Part shown: positions 36,048 to 44,912 of the stretch, piece after piece
How the letters are laid out: each line of letters opens with the position of its first letter
Numbering within the stretch: the first letter of the stretch is position 1
Assembly (NCBI GenBank): GCA_021044545.1
Contig: CP087990.1
Coordinates: 1,116,001-1,180,000 of the forward strand
Source: Comamonadaceae bacterium M7527
Lineage (GTDB): Bacteria > Pseudomonadota > Gammaproteobacteria > Burkholderiales > Burkholderiaceae_C
DNA length: 64,000 nt
Direction: 5' to 3'
The notes under the pieces: model-generated
The model's input: only the letters and a program-made list of their open reading frames with translations
What the model was told of the DNA's origin: nothing
Databases searched by the model: none
Made by a program: the position numbers and the translations under genes

Positions 36048-36362
36048 ATGGCTGTGCGTCCTTACATTGTTCCAGCGGCGTTATTGGCGCTGCTTTTGGC
36101 ATTGCAAGCACAGCTGTGGTTTGGGCGGGGTAGCGTGCCGTCTGTAGATGCGCTAAAGGCCAAACTGGAGCAGCTTGAGGCGGACAATGCTGCCATGCGC
36201 TTGGCCAACGAGCAGCTGGCAAGCGAAGTGCGCGATCTGCAAGAAGGCCTGGAGGTCGTAGAGGCCTATGCCCGCCAAGAGCTGGGCATGGTCAAGGCCA
36301 ACGAGATCTTTGTGCAATACGCCAAACCTGCGCCCAGCGCTGCGCAAACCACCAGCCCTTGA
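36048..36362 (+). CDS. ftsB: cell division protein FtsB
   Basis: 104 aa. Short cytosolic start, one membrane helix (IVPAALLALLLALQAQLWFG), then a periplasmic coiled coil (LKAKLEQLEADNAAMRLANE) as in FtsB/DivIC. It pairs with FtsL and FtsQ at the septum. Position after eno is conserved in Burkholderiales. Stop overlaps the next gene's TTG start. Confidence 0.92.
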   Translation: MAVRPYIVPAALLALLLALQAQLWFGRGSVPSVDALKAKLEQLEADNAAMRLANEQLASEVRDLQEGLEVVEAYARQELGMVKANEIFVQYAKPAPSAAQTTSP

Positions 36363-37072
36363 CTGCATCACCGCAGGCCAGTGCACACGGTGTGTTTACC
36401 GTAGCTGTTGTAGGGGCCGAAAGCACCGGCAAAAGCCAGTTGGTGCAAGCGCTGCGCGCAACAGCGGCCTGTACCGGGTTCATCTGCCATACCGTTGATG
36501 AGCATTTACGCGCTTGGGTAGACACACACCAACGCACACCACAGGCGCATGAGCAAACAAGTATTGCCAACGTGCAAACCGAAGCGGCCCAACAAACCCA
36601 CAGCCAACTGGCAGCGCTTGCTGCGCCCAACGAGCAGCGTTTGCTGCTGCTGGACACACATGCGGCAATGACGGCCGCTTACAGCGCTTACTACTTCAAC
36701 GACAACAGCCTGTGGGACATGGCATTTGCCGCGCAGCCTGCGCCCCAGCTGGTGTTGCTAATGGGTTTAGACCTGCCGTGGCAAGCAGACGGCCTGCAGC
36801 GCGATGGCCAAGCAGCGCAGCTTGGCGTTGACCGATTGCTGCGAGACGCTTTGCAGCAACGCAGCATTTCGTTTCAAGTGGTCTACGGTCAAGGTGCACT
36901 GCGCCACAACAACGCGTGGCAAGCCATCACCGCAGCGTTTGCGGCTCATCAACGCGCAGACGCTGGCCACACCAAAGTTGGCCCTGGCGCAGCGCTTAAC
37001 TTTCATGCCTGGGGCTGTGAAGACTGCAGCGACCCCGACTGCGAGCGGCGCTTGTTCAAAGGCCTGTTTTAA
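36359..37072 (+). CDS. NadR-type P-loop ATPase (ribosylnicotinamide kinase-like domain)
   Basis: 237 aa. Walker A in VVGAESTGKSQLVQAL (residues about 16-31), then LLLLDTHAAMTAAYSAYYF and VLLMGLDLPWQADGLQRDG, the pattern of the NadR C-terminal kinase domain (AAA_28). There is no adenylyltransferase domain. The C-terminus carries an odd Cys cluster WGCEDCSDPDCERRLF (CxxCxxxxC) that could bind Zn. The TTG start (36359) overlaps the ftsB stop; a GTG about eleven codons in is an alternative. Function beyond nucleotide binding and NAD linkage is inferred. Confidence 0.75.
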   Translation: MTASPQASAHGVFTVAVVGAESTGKSQLVQALRATAACTGFICHTVDEHLRAWVDTHQRTPQAHEQTSIANVQTEAAQQTHSQLAALAAPNEQRLLLLDTHAAMTAAYSAYYFNDNSLWDMAFAAQPAPQLVLLMGLDLPWQADGLQRDGQAAQLGVDRLLRDALQQRSISFQVVYGQGALRHNNAWQAITAAFAAHQRADAGHTKVGPGAALNFHAWGCEDCSDPDCERRLFKGLF

Positions 37073-37698
37073 GCCAGCAACGGGGCCAACTCCGTCGCGC
37101 ACTGCGCCGCATGGTCAAACACCACACCACGCCAGCCCAGGCTTTTGGCCACGTCTATGTTGTCGGTCAGGTCGTCTACAAACACCAGGTCACAAGCCTG
37201 CAGTCCCGTAGCCGCCAGCGCCAGCTGGTATATGCGTGGATCTGGTTTGCTGCAGCCCACGTCTGCAGAAAACACACCCGCTTTGAAGTGTTTCAAGAAG
37301 GCGTGCCTTGTTTGCAAGTAACGCGCATAGGGCGCAGGCATGTTCGACAAAAAGAACAGCGGCACACCTTGCGCAGCCAACTGCTCTATGAGCGCTACCG
37401 TATCGCGCTTGGCCGTCAAATGCTCGGGTATGGCCGCAATAACAGCAGCCACATCTGCCTTGGCAAGACCAGTACGTGCGGCAATACGCTGCGCCAATGC
37501 GTCGGGCTCAATGTAGCCTTGGTCAAACAGTGCCCAGTCACTGGTGAGCGTTAGACCCTGAAAAATAGCGTCTTTCAGTGCCAGTGCGCTCGCTTCATTG
37601 GGCGCAAGGTGAGGCACAACTTGCTGCAACAACTGCGCTGGCTGCCAGTGAAAAACCACGCCACCAAAGTCAAACACCACTGCCGTGTTGCTGGCCAT
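37069..37698 (-). CDS. HAD-superfamily hydrolase (subfamily IA)
   Basis: 209 aa. Motif I VVFDFGGVVFHW (nucleophile Asp about 9, though the second Asp is replaced by Gly as in the YihX-like group), motif II FFLSNMPAP, motif III KPDPRIYQLAL, motif IV FVDDLTDNIDVAK. It resembles alpha-D-glucose-1-phosphatase YihX and epoxide-hydrolase N-terminal type HADs; substrate unknown. ATG at 37698 shares one base with the hslO stop (TGATG), so the two are coupled. Its stop and that of the NadR-like gene overlap in TTAA. Confidence 0.85.
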   Translation of the reverse strand: MASNTAVVFDFGGVVFHWQPAQLLQQVVPHLAPNEASALALKDAIFQGLTLTSDWALFDQGYIEPDALAQRIAARTGLAKADVAAVIAAIPEHLTAKRDTVALIEQLAAQGVPLFFLSNMPAPYARYLQTRHAFLKHFKAGVFSADVGCSKPDPRIYQLALAATGLQACDLVFVDDLTDNIDVAKSLGWRGVVFDHAAQCATELAPLLA

Positions 37699-38666
37699 CA
37701 CTGCAAGGCATCCGGTGGTGTGGCGCTGGCATCTGTAAAAAGTTGCGCACTGTCTACAGGGTCAAAGCGGTACATGGCACCACAAAACTCGCAGCCCACT
37801 TCCACGTCGCCACGTTCAGCAATAATGCTTTGCACCTCCTCGGCACCCAGCGAGCGCAGCATGTTGCTGACGCGCTCTTTTGAACAGCTGCACTGAAAGC
37901 GCGGGCGGTCAACGCCTTGCGGCGCAATAAAGCGGGCAATGGGCTCTTCCCAAAACAAACGGTGCAACATTGTTTCCACATCCAGGCTTAGCAGCTCCTC
38001 AGGCTTGAGGCTGGACGCCAACGTGGCAATGCGGTTGTAGTCTTCGCTCTTGCCAATGCCGTCTTCGTTTGATTGGGCCTGGCCGGCGAGGTTGCCTTCT
38101 CCAGCCAATGGCAAACGTTGTATCAGCAAGCCCGCAGCACGCTCGCCATTGGCGGCCAGCACCAGGCACGTATCGAGCTGCTCACTTTGCAACATGTAAT
38201 GCTGCAGAACCTCGCTGAGCTGGTTGATTTTTTGACCATTGTCATCAAACAGCGGCACTATGCCCTGGTAAGCCTGCTGGCCTGGTAAACGGTCTTTGGG
38301 GTCTAGCGTAATGGCGCAGCGGCCCTCGTTGTTCACGTTCACCATGTCGCTGAGTGTGGCGTTGGCCACCAACTCACCCCGCAGCGTAGCCGTGGCCCGC
38401 ACCGCAAAGTCTGACTGCACCTCTGCCACGGCCATTTTCAATGGACCATCGCCTTGCACTTGCAACACCAACGCGCCGTTGAACTTGATATTGGCTTGCA
38501 TCAGCACAGCGGCTGCAGCCATCTCGCCCAGCAAATTTTGTACAGGCTCGGGGTAAGCGCCTGCCTCGCTGCGCTTGGACAACATGTCTTGCCACGCGTC
38601 GTCCAGCACCACAATGGCACCACGCACGGGCAGACCTTCAAAAATGAACTTATGTAACTCGGACAA
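37698..38666 (-). CDS. hslO: Hsp33 redox-regulated chaperonin
   Basis: 322 aa. N-terminal binding domain with DAWQDMLSKR and NIKFNGALVLQVQGDGPLK in pieces; C-terminal redox zinc switch CSCSKER ... CEFCG (four cysteines). Oxidation releases Zn and unfolds the linker, turning on holdase activity in the cytosol. Cys spacing and length (E. coli 292) fit. Followed without gap by the HAD gene. Confidence 0.94.
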   Translation of the reverse strand: MSELHKFIFEGLPVRGAIVVLDDAWQDMLSKRSEAGAYPEPVQNLLGEMAAAAVLMQANIKFNGALVLQVQGDGPLKMAVAEVQSDFAVRATATLRGELVANATLSDMVNVNNEGRCAITLDPKDRLPGQQAYQGIVPLFDDNGQKINQLSEVLQHYMLQSEQLDTCLVLAANGERAAGLLIQRLPLAGEGNLAGQAQSNEDGIGKSEDYNRIATLASSLKPEELLSLDVETMLHRLFWEEPIARFIAPQGVDRPRFQCSCSKERVSNMLRSLGAEEVQSIIAERGDVEVGCEFCGAMYRFDPVDSAQLFTDASATPPDALQ

Positions 38667-38692
38667 AACGTATTCCCAGCGCCTGGCGCATC

Positions 38693-38716
38693 AAAAGAAA
38701 AGCCCCAACACGGGGC
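38693..38716 (-). terminator. intrinsic terminator downstream of the gamma-carbonic-anhydrase-like gene
   Basis: Minus strand GCCCC (38716-38712), 5-base loop, GGGGC (38706-38702), then TTTTCTTTT. It ends transcripts coming from 39450 before hslO starts at 38666. Confidence 0.7.
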
Positions 38717-38925
38717 GAATAATTGAATAGGCTATTTTCTCACGAGTCACCACCAGACGCTTTCAGCGCTTGGGCACAGTCGTTCATGGTGCGTTTCTAG
38801 GCAAAGGCGGTGACAAGCACGGCGCTTGGTACGGTACCAGCAAAAACCCGGCAACCAGACCGCCAATGCCACATGAGATTACCGCAGGGCCACCCTGCTG
38901 CAGAACCACGGCAGCAAAGCCGCGT
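38717..38925. other. short gap without a supported gene
   Basis: About 209 bases between the terminator and the gamma-CA stop. A minus-strand reading without a start codon gives a glycine-rich hydrophobic stretch (CGIGGLVAGFLLVPY), and a 15-codon ATG ORF (MNDCAQALKASGGDS) follows. These could be remnants of a lost gene; I cannot support a function. Confidence 0.4.
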
Positions 38926-39450
38926 TCAATCCAGGCGCTTTAAGCCTGCTTGAAAGCGCCTGGCGTTGTCCACGTAGTGTTTGGCGCTTTGCATCAAGCC
39001 ATCCATTTGCTCGGGAGTGAGTTGTTTGACCACCTTGGCTGGACTACCCAAAATCATGCTGCCGTCGGGAAACGTTTTACCCTCAGTCACCAATGAGCCT
39101 GCGCCCACCAAGCAACCTTTACCGATCGTGGCGCCATTGAGTACCACAGCGCCGATACCAATCAGCGAGCCGTCGCCCACGGTGCAACCGTGCAACATCA
39201 CCTGGTGACCAACAGTGACGTTGTCACCAATATGCAAGGGCATGCCTACGTCGGCGTGCAACACGCTGGCGTCTTGGATATTGCTGTTTTCACCAATGTG
39301 AATGGAGGAGGTGTCACCCCGCACCACCGCGCCAAACCACACGCTGGCGTTGGCTTTCATGGTGACGTTGCCCATGACCTGAGCGCCCTCAGCCACCCAG
39401 GCGCTGGGGTCAATATTGGGTATGTCGTTGTCTAGCTGATAAATCGCCAT
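38926..39450 (-). CDS. gamma-carbonic anhydrase family protein (left-handed beta-helix, YrdA-like)
   Basis: 174 aa hexapeptide-repeat protein. Start MAIYQLDNDIPNID; repeats such as GNVTMKANASVWFGAVVRGD, then the metal-ligand segment HADVGMPLHIGDNVTVGHQ and LHGC with three His. Length and motif match YrdA/PaaY-type gamma-CA homologues, whose enzymatic activity is often absent or unproven. Trimeric cytosolic protein by family. It diverges from the ferritin-like gene. Confidence 0.9.
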   Translation of the reverse strand: MAIYQLDNDIPNIDPSAWVAEGAQVMGNVTMKANASVWFGAVVRGDTSSIHIGENSNIQDASVLHADVGMPLHIGDNVTVGHQVMLHGCTVGDGSLIGIGAVVLNGATIGKGCLVGAGSLVTEGKTFPDGSMILGSPAKVVKQLTPEQMDGLMQSAKHYVDNARRFQAGLKRLD

Positions 39451-39512
39451 GGCGAACTCCTGGTAGGTTGTGCTGCGGTATTGCGCTGGGCTGGCTTATT
39501 ACAATCAAAGCC

Positions 39513-40340
39513 ATGCAGCCTAGCCCAAACCCTCGCGAGCTGGCGTTAAGCGCCTTGCAACTAGACCAACCCGCAGCCAAAATCGAGGCCGTGGCTGCAT
39601 TATGGCAATGCGCGCAAACCTATGACTGGACGCATGCGACAGTGCAACAAACACTGACTTGCGACACGCCACTGCCCGGTCGCCCAGAGCGCCCCGCGCT
39701 GGTACACCCCGGGCAAGTGCCCACACGATCGGTACACACATTACTAGGGCGCGCGGCCTTGGTACACGCAATTTGCCACATTGAGTTCAACGCCATCAAC
39801 CTGGCCCTTGATGCGGTATGGCGCTACAGCGGCATGCCAACACAGTTTTACCTGGACTGGCTGCGCGTGGCTTATGAAGAGTCCACCCACTTTGACATGC
39901 TGCAAACCCACCTCAAAGGTCTGCAACCAGAGCAGCCATGGCAATACGGCAGCTTTGATGCCCACGATGGCCTATGGGCCATGTGCGAAAAGACAGCCCA
40001 CGACATCACCGCACGCATGGCCTTGGTACCCCGCACCCTGGAGGCCAGAGGCTTGGACGCCACCCCACTGATCCAGGACAAACTGCGCAAAGTGGGCACA
40101 CCCGACGCGCTTCAAACAGTCGCCATACTGGACGTTATTGTGCGAGAAGAAGTGGGCCACGTCGCTATTGGCAACCACTGGTACAAACACTTGTGCAAAG
40201 CACAACAACGCGACCAAGTAGCCTATTACGGCGAACTGGTCGCGCGTTTTGACGCGCCCAAACTGAAGCCGCCCTTCAACAACGAAGCCAGACGTGCTGC
40301 GGGCTTCAATGAGGCAGAGCTGGCCTACCTGCTGGCCTGA
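39513..40340 (+). CDS. DUF455 ferritin-like protein
   Basis: 275 aa alpha-helical protein. Two di-iron type E-x-x-H elements, YEESTHFDML and REEVGHVAIGNHW, plus Glu in CHIEFNAINLALD, place it in the DUF455 ferritin-like family. Function of the family is not established; a di-iron oxygenase or hydroxylase role is plausible. The start MQPSPNPREL (39513) is chosen because the longer upstream reading overlaps the divergent promoter and looks non-coding. Confidence 0.85.
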   Translation: MQPSPNPRELALSALQLDQPAAKIEAVAALWQCAQTYDWTHATVQQTLTCDTPLPGRPERPALVHPGQVPTRSVHTLLGRAALVHAICHIEFNAINLALDAVWRYSGMPTQFYLDWLRVAYEESTHFDMLQTHLKGLQPEQPWQYGSFDAHDGLWAMCEKTAHDITARMALVPRTLEARGLDATPLIQDKLRKVGTPDALQTVAILDVIVREEVGHVAIGNHWYKHLCKAQQRDQVAYYGELVARFDAPKLKPPFNNEARRAAGFNEAELAYLLA

Positions 40341-40398
40341 TCTGGTGTCCACGGTGGCGCTGTGCCCGGCGTTGCTGCACTGGCAACGCTCAATACAC

Positions 40399-41361
40399 TC
40401 AGGCACCACCACGCGGGTGGTGCACCGCATGCAGCTGACGCAAGCGTTCACGCGCTACGTGGGTGTAAATGGTGGTGGTGGATATATCAGCATGCCCCAA
40501 CAGCAACTGCACGGCGCGCAGGTCCGCGCCGTGGTTTAGCAAGTGCGTCGCAAAGGCGTGGCGCAGTGTGTGTGGTGACAACGCGCTGTGAATGCCGGCC
40601 AGGGCGGCGTATTTTTTCACCAGGTTCCAGAACATCACCCGACTCATGCCGCGGCCCAGACGGGTCACAAACAAGTCGTCACTTTGCTGACCTTGAAGCA
40701 GCTCACCGCGTGCACCGGCCAAATACGCGCCTATCCAATGGTGGGCGGCCATGCCAAAAGGTACCAAGCGCTCTTTGCTGCCTTTGCCCATGACCTTCAA
40801 CACCTGCTCAGAGCTGCTCAGTTGAAACACTTTGATGTCTACCAGCTCGCTGACGCGCAGGCCGCTGGCGTACATCAGCTCCAACATCGCACGGTCGCGC
40901 AGGCCCAAAGCGGTTTCGGTGTTGGGCGCTGCCAGCAAGGCGTCCACTTGCGCCTCTGTCAGGGTTTTAGGCAAGCGCGGGCCTTGCTTGGCTGCTTGCA
41001 GTTGCAAGGTGGGGTCTGCACTGAGCAAGCACTCGCGCAAGGCCCATCTGAAAAACCGCTTGAAGACGCTTAACCGTCTATTGGCCGTACTGGGCTTGCT
41101 CACGCCATGACGCGCTGCACTGTAAGCGCTCAGGTGGTGGCCCTTTGTAGCCATCAAGTGCAAGCCCTGGCCCGCCAACCACGCTGCCAAAGCACCCAAG
41201 TCAGCGCGGTAGCTGGCCAATGTGTTTTTGGCCAAACCGTACTCAAGCCACATGGCGTCTACAAAAGCGTCTATGTGCCCGACAGACTGCTGCAAGGCCT
41301 GCGCGTGGGGCATCATGCTGGCAGTGCTGGCATCAGCTGCGGTTGGTTGGGTGGCGCTCAT
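40399..41361 (-). CDS. xerD: site-specific tyrosine recombinase XerD
   Basis: 320 aa. SAM-like N-terminal core-binding domain (AFVDAMWLEYGLAKNTLASY) and catalytic domain with Arg in YASGLRVSELV, Lys in GKGSKERLVPFG, H-x-x-R in SPHTLRHAFATHLL, H in LLGHADISTT and Tyr in TTIYTHV. With XerC it resolves chromosome dimers at dif. XerD is preferred over XerC from the LRHAFATHLLNHGADLR wording and the long N-terminus; a start at 41373 or further up is possible. Confidence 0.9.
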   Translation of the reverse strand: MSATQPTAADASTASMMPHAQALQQSVGHIDAFVDAMWLEYGLAKNTLASYRADLGALAAWLAGQGLHLMATKGHHLSAYSAARHGVSKPSTANRRLSVFKRFFRWALRECLLSADPTLQLQAAKQGPRLPKTLTEAQVDALLAAPNTETALGLRDRAMLELMYASGLRVSELVDIKVFQLSSSEQVLKVMGKGSKERLVPFGMAAHHWIGAYLAGARGELLQGQQSDDLFVTRLGRGMSRVMFWNLVKKYAALAGIHSALSPHTLRHAFATHLLNHGADLRAVQLLLGHADISTTTIYTHVARERLRQLHAVHHPRGGA

Positions 41362-41429
41362 GATCGCAACCATAGCAAATAAACGCCCGCCAAGAAGCGC
41401 GCGCGCCAAAGCGCCACCCAAAAGCCGCT

Positions 41430-42368
41430 ATGCTCATAGGCGTGTACTACGCCCAACTACTCATCCCGGATTTCGCCCTCATAGCGTGCGGCTACCTGAT
41501 TTGCAGATTGACCAAGCTCAACAGCACGGTGTGGGCACAGGTCAACGCCTTGGTCTATTTCTTTTTGTTTCCGGTGTTGCTGTTTCAAAGCATTACCCGC
41601 TATCCCCTGGATGTGGGTAGCGCGTCGCAGTTTATGCTGGCGGGCCTGAGCTTGGCCTTGTGCGGCATTGCACTGGCTTACTCGGTGGCCAAATGGCCTA
41701 TCGTCAACCGCTACTTTGACACGCGTGACCACGCTGCCAGTGCGCAAATTGCGTTTCGGTTCAACTCTTTCATTGCACTCGCCATCACCCAAAAGGTCGT
41801 AGGCGACTCTGGCTTGCTGCTGGTGGCGGTACTGATAGGTATTTGTGTGCCGCTGTACAACATTGGTGCGGTGTGGCCCATGGCCAAACACGGGCAAAAA
41901 GGCTTGGGCAAGGAGTTGGTAGAAAACCCACTCATTTGGGCCACCTTTGTGGGCTTGGCCGCCAACTTTGCAGGCTTTCAAATGCCCACATGGCTAGAAC
42001 CCACATTCTCAAGGCTAGGACAAACCGGCTTGGTGCTCGGTTTGATGGCTGCAGGCGCTGGCATGCAGTTGTCCGCTTTGCCTAGGGCCAAGGTCTTGGC
42101 TGCGGCTGTACTGGGTATCAAGCACCTGGCGCTGCCTGTGTTGGCGTGGCTGATCGCCAAAGCGCTACGCCTAGACGCTTCGCAAACCGCTGTACTGCTG
42201 ATTTTTGCAGCCATGCCCACCGCCTCCAGCAGCTATGTGTTGGCCGCGCGCATGGGCTTTAACGGCCCCTACGTGGCCAGCCTGGTCACTTTGTCCACCG
42301 TACTGGCCATGTTTAGCCTGCCTTTTGCACTGGGCGTGCTGGGCGGCTTGCACCCCAGTGGTGGCTAG
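41430..42368 (+). CDS. AEC-family transporter (auxin efflux carrier superfamily)
   Basis: 312 aa with about ten hydrophobic helices in two halves. N-terminal PDFALIACGYLICRL and C-terminal AAMPTASSSYVLAARMG are typical of the bacterial AEC family, whose known members carry malate, malonate or similar acids. The name does not imply auxin export. It stands alone, divergent from xerD. Confidence 0.85.
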   Translation: MLIGVYYAQLLIPDFALIACGYLICRLTKLNSTVWAQVNALVYFFLFPVLLFQSITRYPLDVGSASQFMLAGLSLALCGIALAYSVAKWPIVNRYFDTRDHAASAQIAFRFNSFIALAITQKVVGDSGLLLVAVLIGICVPLYNIGAVWPMAKHGQKGLGKELVENPLIWATFVGLAANFAGFQMPTWLEPTFSRLGQTGLVLGLMAAGAGMQLSALPRAKVLAAAVLGIKHLALPVLAWLIAKALRLDASQTAVLLIFAAMPTASSSYVLAARMGFNGPYVASLVTLSTVLAMFSLPFALGVLGGLHPSGG

Positions 42369-42384
42369 GCCGACTGCCTGCCAC

Positions 42385-43086
42385 TCACTGGCTGATCAAC
42401 AGCGCAATGCGCTGCCGACTGTGCTGCGCGAGCAGCTGGTCACCGGCCTCATCGGCGAGATTGGCCTGAACCTTTAACCACGCCAGCAGCGGCTTGCGCC
42501 AGCCCTGCGCAGAGGCCATGTCAACAGCCTGCATGGCGACAGCCAGCGACACACGCTGATGTTGCTGGGCAATCCCACAAGCCAGCAAAGCGCTTAGCAA
42601 CTGCGCATCGGGTTGCTGCGCAGCTTGTACCAACTCGGCAACTACGCTGGCCACATCGCCACCAGTGCCAATGGCCAGCGCTACTGGCTGCTGTGCCTTG
42701 GGCAGCAGCGCGCGCTGCTCATCGCTGGGTAGCCGGCCATTCAGATAGTCCCGGTACACCAGCTGCGCCTGGCTCATGGCCGAGGGGTCAATAGACGGGG
42801 CGCACAACACACGCTCCAGGCTTGCAGCCCGCACCGCACACTGCAACAACTCAAGATTGGCCACAGCCTTCAAGTTGGCCGTGCTGCCCAAGGCACTGCG
42901 CGCACGCTCAAACTCAAGGCGCGCTACAGGCAACATACCCACCAGATAAGCCTGCACGCCACGCATTGCCGACTGCACGGAAGTACCCTGCCACTGCGGT
43001 GCCGGTGTCTGGGCGCAGCCCAGCAAGGCTGCTGCGCCCAGGCCCAGCAGGCCTATTTGCAACACGCGTTTGGCACGCAAGCCCAT
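42385..43086 (-). CDS. hypothetical lipoprotein downstream of the Mla-like genes
   Basis: 233 aa from MGLRAKRVLQIG. Lipobox LGAAALLGC puts the acylated Cys at about residue 24. The mature part is alpha-helical and Ala/Leu/Gln rich (LLQCAVRAASLERVLCA, ALLACGIAQQHQR), with TPR-like character, and matches no transport auxiliary lipoprotein motif I know. It follows the MlaD-like gene on the same strand after about 70 bases and may be its partner in the envelope. Longer starts at 43155 and 43125 exist. Confidence 0.6.
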   Translation of the reverse strand: MGLRAKRVLQIGLLGLGAAALLGCAQTPAPQWQGTSVQSAMRGVQAYLVGMLPVARLEFERARSALGSTANLKAVANLELLQCAVRAASLERVLCAPSIDPSAMSQAQLVYRDYLNGRLPSDEQRALLPKAQQPVALAIGTGGDVASVVAELVQAAQQPDAQLLSALLACGIAQQHQRVSLAVAMQAVDMASAQGWRKPLLAWLKVQANLADEAGDQLLAQHSRQRIALLISQ

Positions 43087-43155
43087 GGCAATCAGTGCGT
43101 TATTGGTGGAATAGGCGTATGTCATGTGGCTATCAATCAGAATCAGACAAAACAA

Positions 43156-44097
43156 TCAGGGTAACTGTACAGGCTGCGGCGCAGTGCCAAGCGGCCACGT
43201 GCTTTGCAGCGTAGTCATCAGGCCGTTGACTTGGCGCAGACTACCCTCTACTTCGGTGCGCAAACCGACCAGGTCAACACTGGCTTCTTTGGCCGACGCG
43301 CTGATGGCTTGCGCGTCTTGCAGCACGCCATCAACCCGCTGCAAGCTGGCGCGCACTTCTTTGAGCATCTGCGTGGTTTGCGCCAGTGTTTGCTCAGCCT
43401 GGGCCAAGGCTTGCGTGCCCTGTGGCACCAAACCACCGCGGCCAAACACCTGACGGTCTGCATGGCGGGCCACGCTGTCCACACTGCCCATCAGCTGTTG
43501 CGTCTGCGCAAGCAGTTTGATGACGTTTGCGCGATCGGCCTCGTTGCCCATCATCACGCCCAGTGCGCCTTGCTCACCTGCAGTTTTGGCGACCAGGCCG
43601 CGCAACTCGTCTATCAAATCCTTGGCCGCTGCGGCAATAAACGGTATTTGCGCGGTGGCGTCACCGCGCAGCAGCGTGCGCTGGGCGTTGTCCGGCAATG
43701 GGTCATCCTCGAGCACACCGGTATATGCCTTTATTTTGCTGCCGCCTACCAAGCCCCGCTCAAGGGTGAATACGCTGGAGGCTCTTAACCATTTGGCATT
43801 CGACGTGGGTATGTCTATGTCCAGGCGCGCATTGCCGTCGTCCCCCAGACTGATGCGCGTGACACGCCCCAGCTCAAAGCCAGCAAATGTCATGTTCATG
43901 CCCACAGATACGCCCTCAGCATCGTCGGTGAACAGCACCAGGCGCTGTGTTTGCTCAAACACACCTCTGGCATACAGGATGTAGGTTGTGCTGCCAATCA
44001 GCAGCACGGCCAACACCAGCAGCAACACAAATGCTTTAAGGCGCAACAACGGCGTAACCTCGGCGCTGGGGACGTTGGTTGGGGTGGTCTCAGACAT
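43156..44097 (-). CDS. MlaD-like MCE-domain protein
   Basis: 313 aa. One N-terminal membrane anchor (FVLLLVLAVLLIGSTTYILY), then an MCE domain (LFTDDAEGVSVGMNMTFAGF, ELGRVTRISLG) and a long coiled coil (LAQAEQTLAQTTQMLKEVRA) ending GLMTTLQSTWPLG. It resembles MlaD/PqiB-type periplasmic lipid-binding subunits. Start MSETTPTN at 44097. It lies 17 bases after the MlaE-like gene. No ATPase gene is adjacent. Confidence 0.82.
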   Translation of the reverse strand: MSETTPTNVPSAEVTPLLRLKAFVLLLVLAVLLIGSTTYILYARGVFEQTQRLVLFTDDAEGVSVGMNMTFAGFELGRVTRISLGDDGNARLDIDIPTSNAKWLRASSVFTLERGLVGGSKIKAYTGVLEDDPLPDNAQRTLLRGDATAQIPFIAAAAKDLIDELRGLVAKTAGEQGALGVMMGNEADRANVIKLLAQTQQLMGSVDSVARHADRQVFGRGGLVPQGTQALAQAEQTLAQTTQMLKEVRASLQRVDGVLQDAQAISASAKEASVDLVGLRTEVEGSLRQVNGLMTTLQSTWPLGTAPQPVQLP

Positions 44098-44114
44098 ATA
44101 TGTGAACAGGTAAG

Positions 44115-44912
44115 CTAGTAATAATTGCCTAGCAACGACAACAACTCTATCAGCAACAGCAGCGCCACCAGTCTGGCAAACACGCCCAGATCTGACCGCT
44201 GGGTTTGATGCATCAACACAGCACCCAACGGCACCACGGCCACCGCCACCGCAGAGCAAACGGTTTTGACCACCAGCACCAGCATGACAGTAGGCGTAAC
44301 AATTTGTGCCATCAGCGCATTGAACGAGGCCAGCCCCCAAAACGACAAGCCGTAAACAGATACATAGGCAATCACACTGGCCATCACGGCGCTGGACAAA
44401 GCCAGCAACAGCACGGCAAACACAGAGGCGATGCTGCAAGAGGCCAGGTCCTGGGCCGTCTTGCGCCCAGGATGGCGAGCCCAGGCATTGGCGGCTGGCA
44501 AGCTGTATCGCAAGGCCACAAAGCCAGCGGCCACCAACGGCAGCAACTCCAACACCAAGGTCCGAATCAGCAAGTTAAGCGCAAACTGCGACACCCCCAG
44601 CTCATCCGCAGCGGCCAGCACAATGCGCACCAAAACAACGCTCATCAGCGCACTGAACACCATAAAACCGGGCACCAGCACCGCGCTTGCGCTGACAATT
44701 TGCTGCATCACTTGCAAACCAGCGCTACGGGTATAGCTGCGTGCAGACAACATCACCACCGTCAACTGCGCCGCAAAAGCCCAGAATAAAAAGGCTTGGC
44801 GAAGCCAGGCAGCCAACTGCGCCCACAAACCCAGGGCACTGGCTGTTGGTGGTGCGTCAGAAAAAAAGGCCTTGGTGGCGTGGCTGGGCTTGTTAGTCAC
44901 AGGGCTATGCAT
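44115..44912 (-). CDS. divergent MlaE-like ABC transporter permease
   Basis: 265 aa, five to six membrane segments (LFWAFAAQLTVVMLS, VLVPGFMVFSALMSVVLVR, and others). LVLELLPLVAAGFVALRYSL takes the place of the conserved MlaE coupling segment but is degenerate. It identifies as MlaE mainly through the neighbouring MCE-domain gene. ATG at 44912 overlaps the queG stop by 8 bases. The lack of MlaF beside it is unusual. Confidence 0.7.
   Translation of the reverse strand: MHSPVTNKPSHATKAFFSDAPPTASALGLWAQLAAWLRQAFLFWAFAAQLTVVMLSARSYTRSAGLQVMQQIVSASAVLVPGFMVFSALMSVVLVRIVLAAADELGVSQFALNLLIRTLVLELLPLVAAGFVALRYSLPAANAWARHPGRKTAQDLASCSIASVFAVLLLALSSAVMASVIAYVSVYGLSFWGLASFNALMAQIVTPTVMLVLVVKTVCSAVAVAVVPLGAVLMHQTQRSDLGVFARLVALLLLIELLSLLGNYY

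Noticed and set aside
41430..42368. AEC transporter as an auxin exporter for indole-3-acetate made by the cassette
   Set aside because: Bacterial AEC members with known function carry dicarboxylates; the gene is 11 kb away on its own unit. The family name is the only link.
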